A stretch of 64,000 nt of DNA from Hyphomicrobium sp. Its GTDB lineage: Bacteria; Pseudomonadota; Alphaproteobacteria; Rhizobiales; Hyphomicrobiaceae. The stretch covers positions 1-64,000 of the forward strand of contig JALHOF010000004.1 of assembly GCA_022843145.1 (NCBI GenBank), in the 5' to 3' direction. Below are positions 63,415 through 64,000 of this stretch, piece by piece; position 1 is the stretch's first letter; every line of letters starts with the position of its first letter. Position numbers and translations under genes: made by a program. Under the pieces are notes generated by a model that saw nothing but the letters and a program-made list of their open reading frames with translations, searched no databases and was not told where the DNA came from.

Positions 63415-64000
63415 ATGATGATATCGCCTCGATCCTTGAGCGCGTTGCTTGCAGCCGCCGCTGCAGCGGTGATGCTGGCCGTTGCATGCGACATCCTGCG
63501 CTCGTCTTCTCCGCCAGTGCGTCCGGCAGGATTACGGGTCGACGCGCAAAATCTTGGTGCGACGGCGGGCGGGATGGCGCAGCGTGCGGCGATCATCTCC
63601 CTGCCCGCTGCGTTCCCGCGCACGGAGGCTTTCGATTTTGCGGCGCCGGTGCCGGGAAGCTATACGCTGCCGTCCATCAAGGCGGCGCCGGCCGCATCGC
63701 TCCTCGATCATAACGGCACGGCGACCGAACTGAGCGGGCTCTGGCCCGGACGGATCGCGCTCGTCAGCTTCGTCTATCTCACCTGTACCGACGAAAACGG
63801 CTGCCCTCTGGCCATGTCGGTGCTCTATGACATCGAATTCGCGAGCCGCACGAACGCGGTCCTTCGCGACCAAGTTCAGCTCGTGACTGTAAGTTTCGAT
63901 CCCGTCCGCGATCCGCCTGCGGCATTGGCTGCACTCGTCGCACCGAAGGCGCAAGACATCGCCGAGCGCCGCGTGTTGCCGTGGCGATTTCTGACGGGGA
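63415..64000 (+). CDS. SCO1/SenC-family copper protein (cut by right edge)
   Basis: The open frame continues to the window end (195 codons). A signal or lipoprotein-like leader (LLAAAAAAVMLAVACDILRS) is followed by a thioredoxin-fold domain with GRIALVSFVYLTCTDENGCP and VQLVTVSFDPVRDPP. SCO proteins deliver copper to oxidases. Here the recipient is probably the copper-dependent methanethiol oxidase just upstream. The metal-site cysteines are spaced CX5C (CTDENGC) rather than the usual CX3C. The start is the first of two adjacent ATGs; the ribosome-binding site is weak. Confidence 0.85.
   Translation, partial: MMISPRSLSALLAAAAAAVMLAVACDILRSSSPPVRPAGLRVDAQNLGATAGGMAQRAAIISLPAAFPRTEAFDFAAPVPGSYTLPSIKAAPAASLLDHNGTATELSGLWPGRIALVSFVYLTCTDENGCPLAMSVLYDIEFASRTNAVLRDQVQLVTVSFDPVRDPPAALAALVAPKAQDIAERRVLPWRFLTG

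Overview
The window is a GC-rich stretch of alphaproteobacterial chromosome. The gene set points to a methylotroph-like, denitrifying member of the Hyphomicrobiales: a Paracoccus-type nir/nor order, a methanethiol oxidase with a SCO partner, a trehalose operon, and many exported proteins with twin-arginine signals. The genus is an inference.

Left edge, 1-4045: this looks like the end of an integrated element. It holds two unrecognised genes, a HipB/HipA toxin-antitoxin pair with a probable operator, a phage-tail-fibre-like gene cut by the end of an IS21-family element (with the first codons of istA), and the 3' portion of a tRNA-fMet gene. The tRNA fragment is oriented so that the element lies to its left and ordinary chromosome starts to its right.

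4046-18373: mixed housekeeping and unknown genes. These are an exported L,D-transpeptidase, a GNAT acetyltransferase, an NlpC/P60-like exported protein, a two-gene locus made of an EctB-type diaminobutyrate aminotransferase and a poly-lysine-synthetase-like NRPS, a membrane protein, a DUF938 methyltransferase, a small exported protein and a Tat-exported phosphoesterase.

18601-24412: a tightly overlapping minus-strand operon otsB / GH15 glucosidase / otsA / glk, able in principle to make trehalose, hydrolyse it and phosphorylate the glucose. OtsA carries an unusual membrane-anchored N-terminal domain. A patatin-like membrane protein follows.

27638-31981: an ArsR-rhodanese regulator, divergent from a group of a SHOCT membrane protein, a fatty-acid-hydroxylase family protein, a small exported protein, a TlpA-like thioredoxin, a DsrE-like protein and a nucleoside phosphorylase.

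32204-52165: a nearly complete denitrification island from nitrite to nitrous oxide. A Dnr/NnrR-type regulator comes first, then norCBQDEF plus a small membrane protein, nnrS, nirX (apbE-like) and nirI on the minus strand, and nirS-E-C-F-DL-G-H-J-N on the plus strand. Candidate Fnr/Dnr boxes lie between nirI and nirS and upstream of norC. No nosZ is present in the window.

52466-64000: a periplasmic binding protein, a histidine kinase and an NtrC-type sigma-54 activator, followed by two palindromic activator-like sites and a textbook sigma-54 promoter. This promoter reads into a substrate-binding protein, OsmC-like protein, GcvH-like lipoyl carrier, two ABC permease/ATPase pairs, a methanethiol oxidase and a SCO-family copper protein cut by the window edge. 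I read this as a regulated locus for volatile organosulfur compounds. Together with the poly-diaminobutyrate-like synthetase it is the most novel part of the window.
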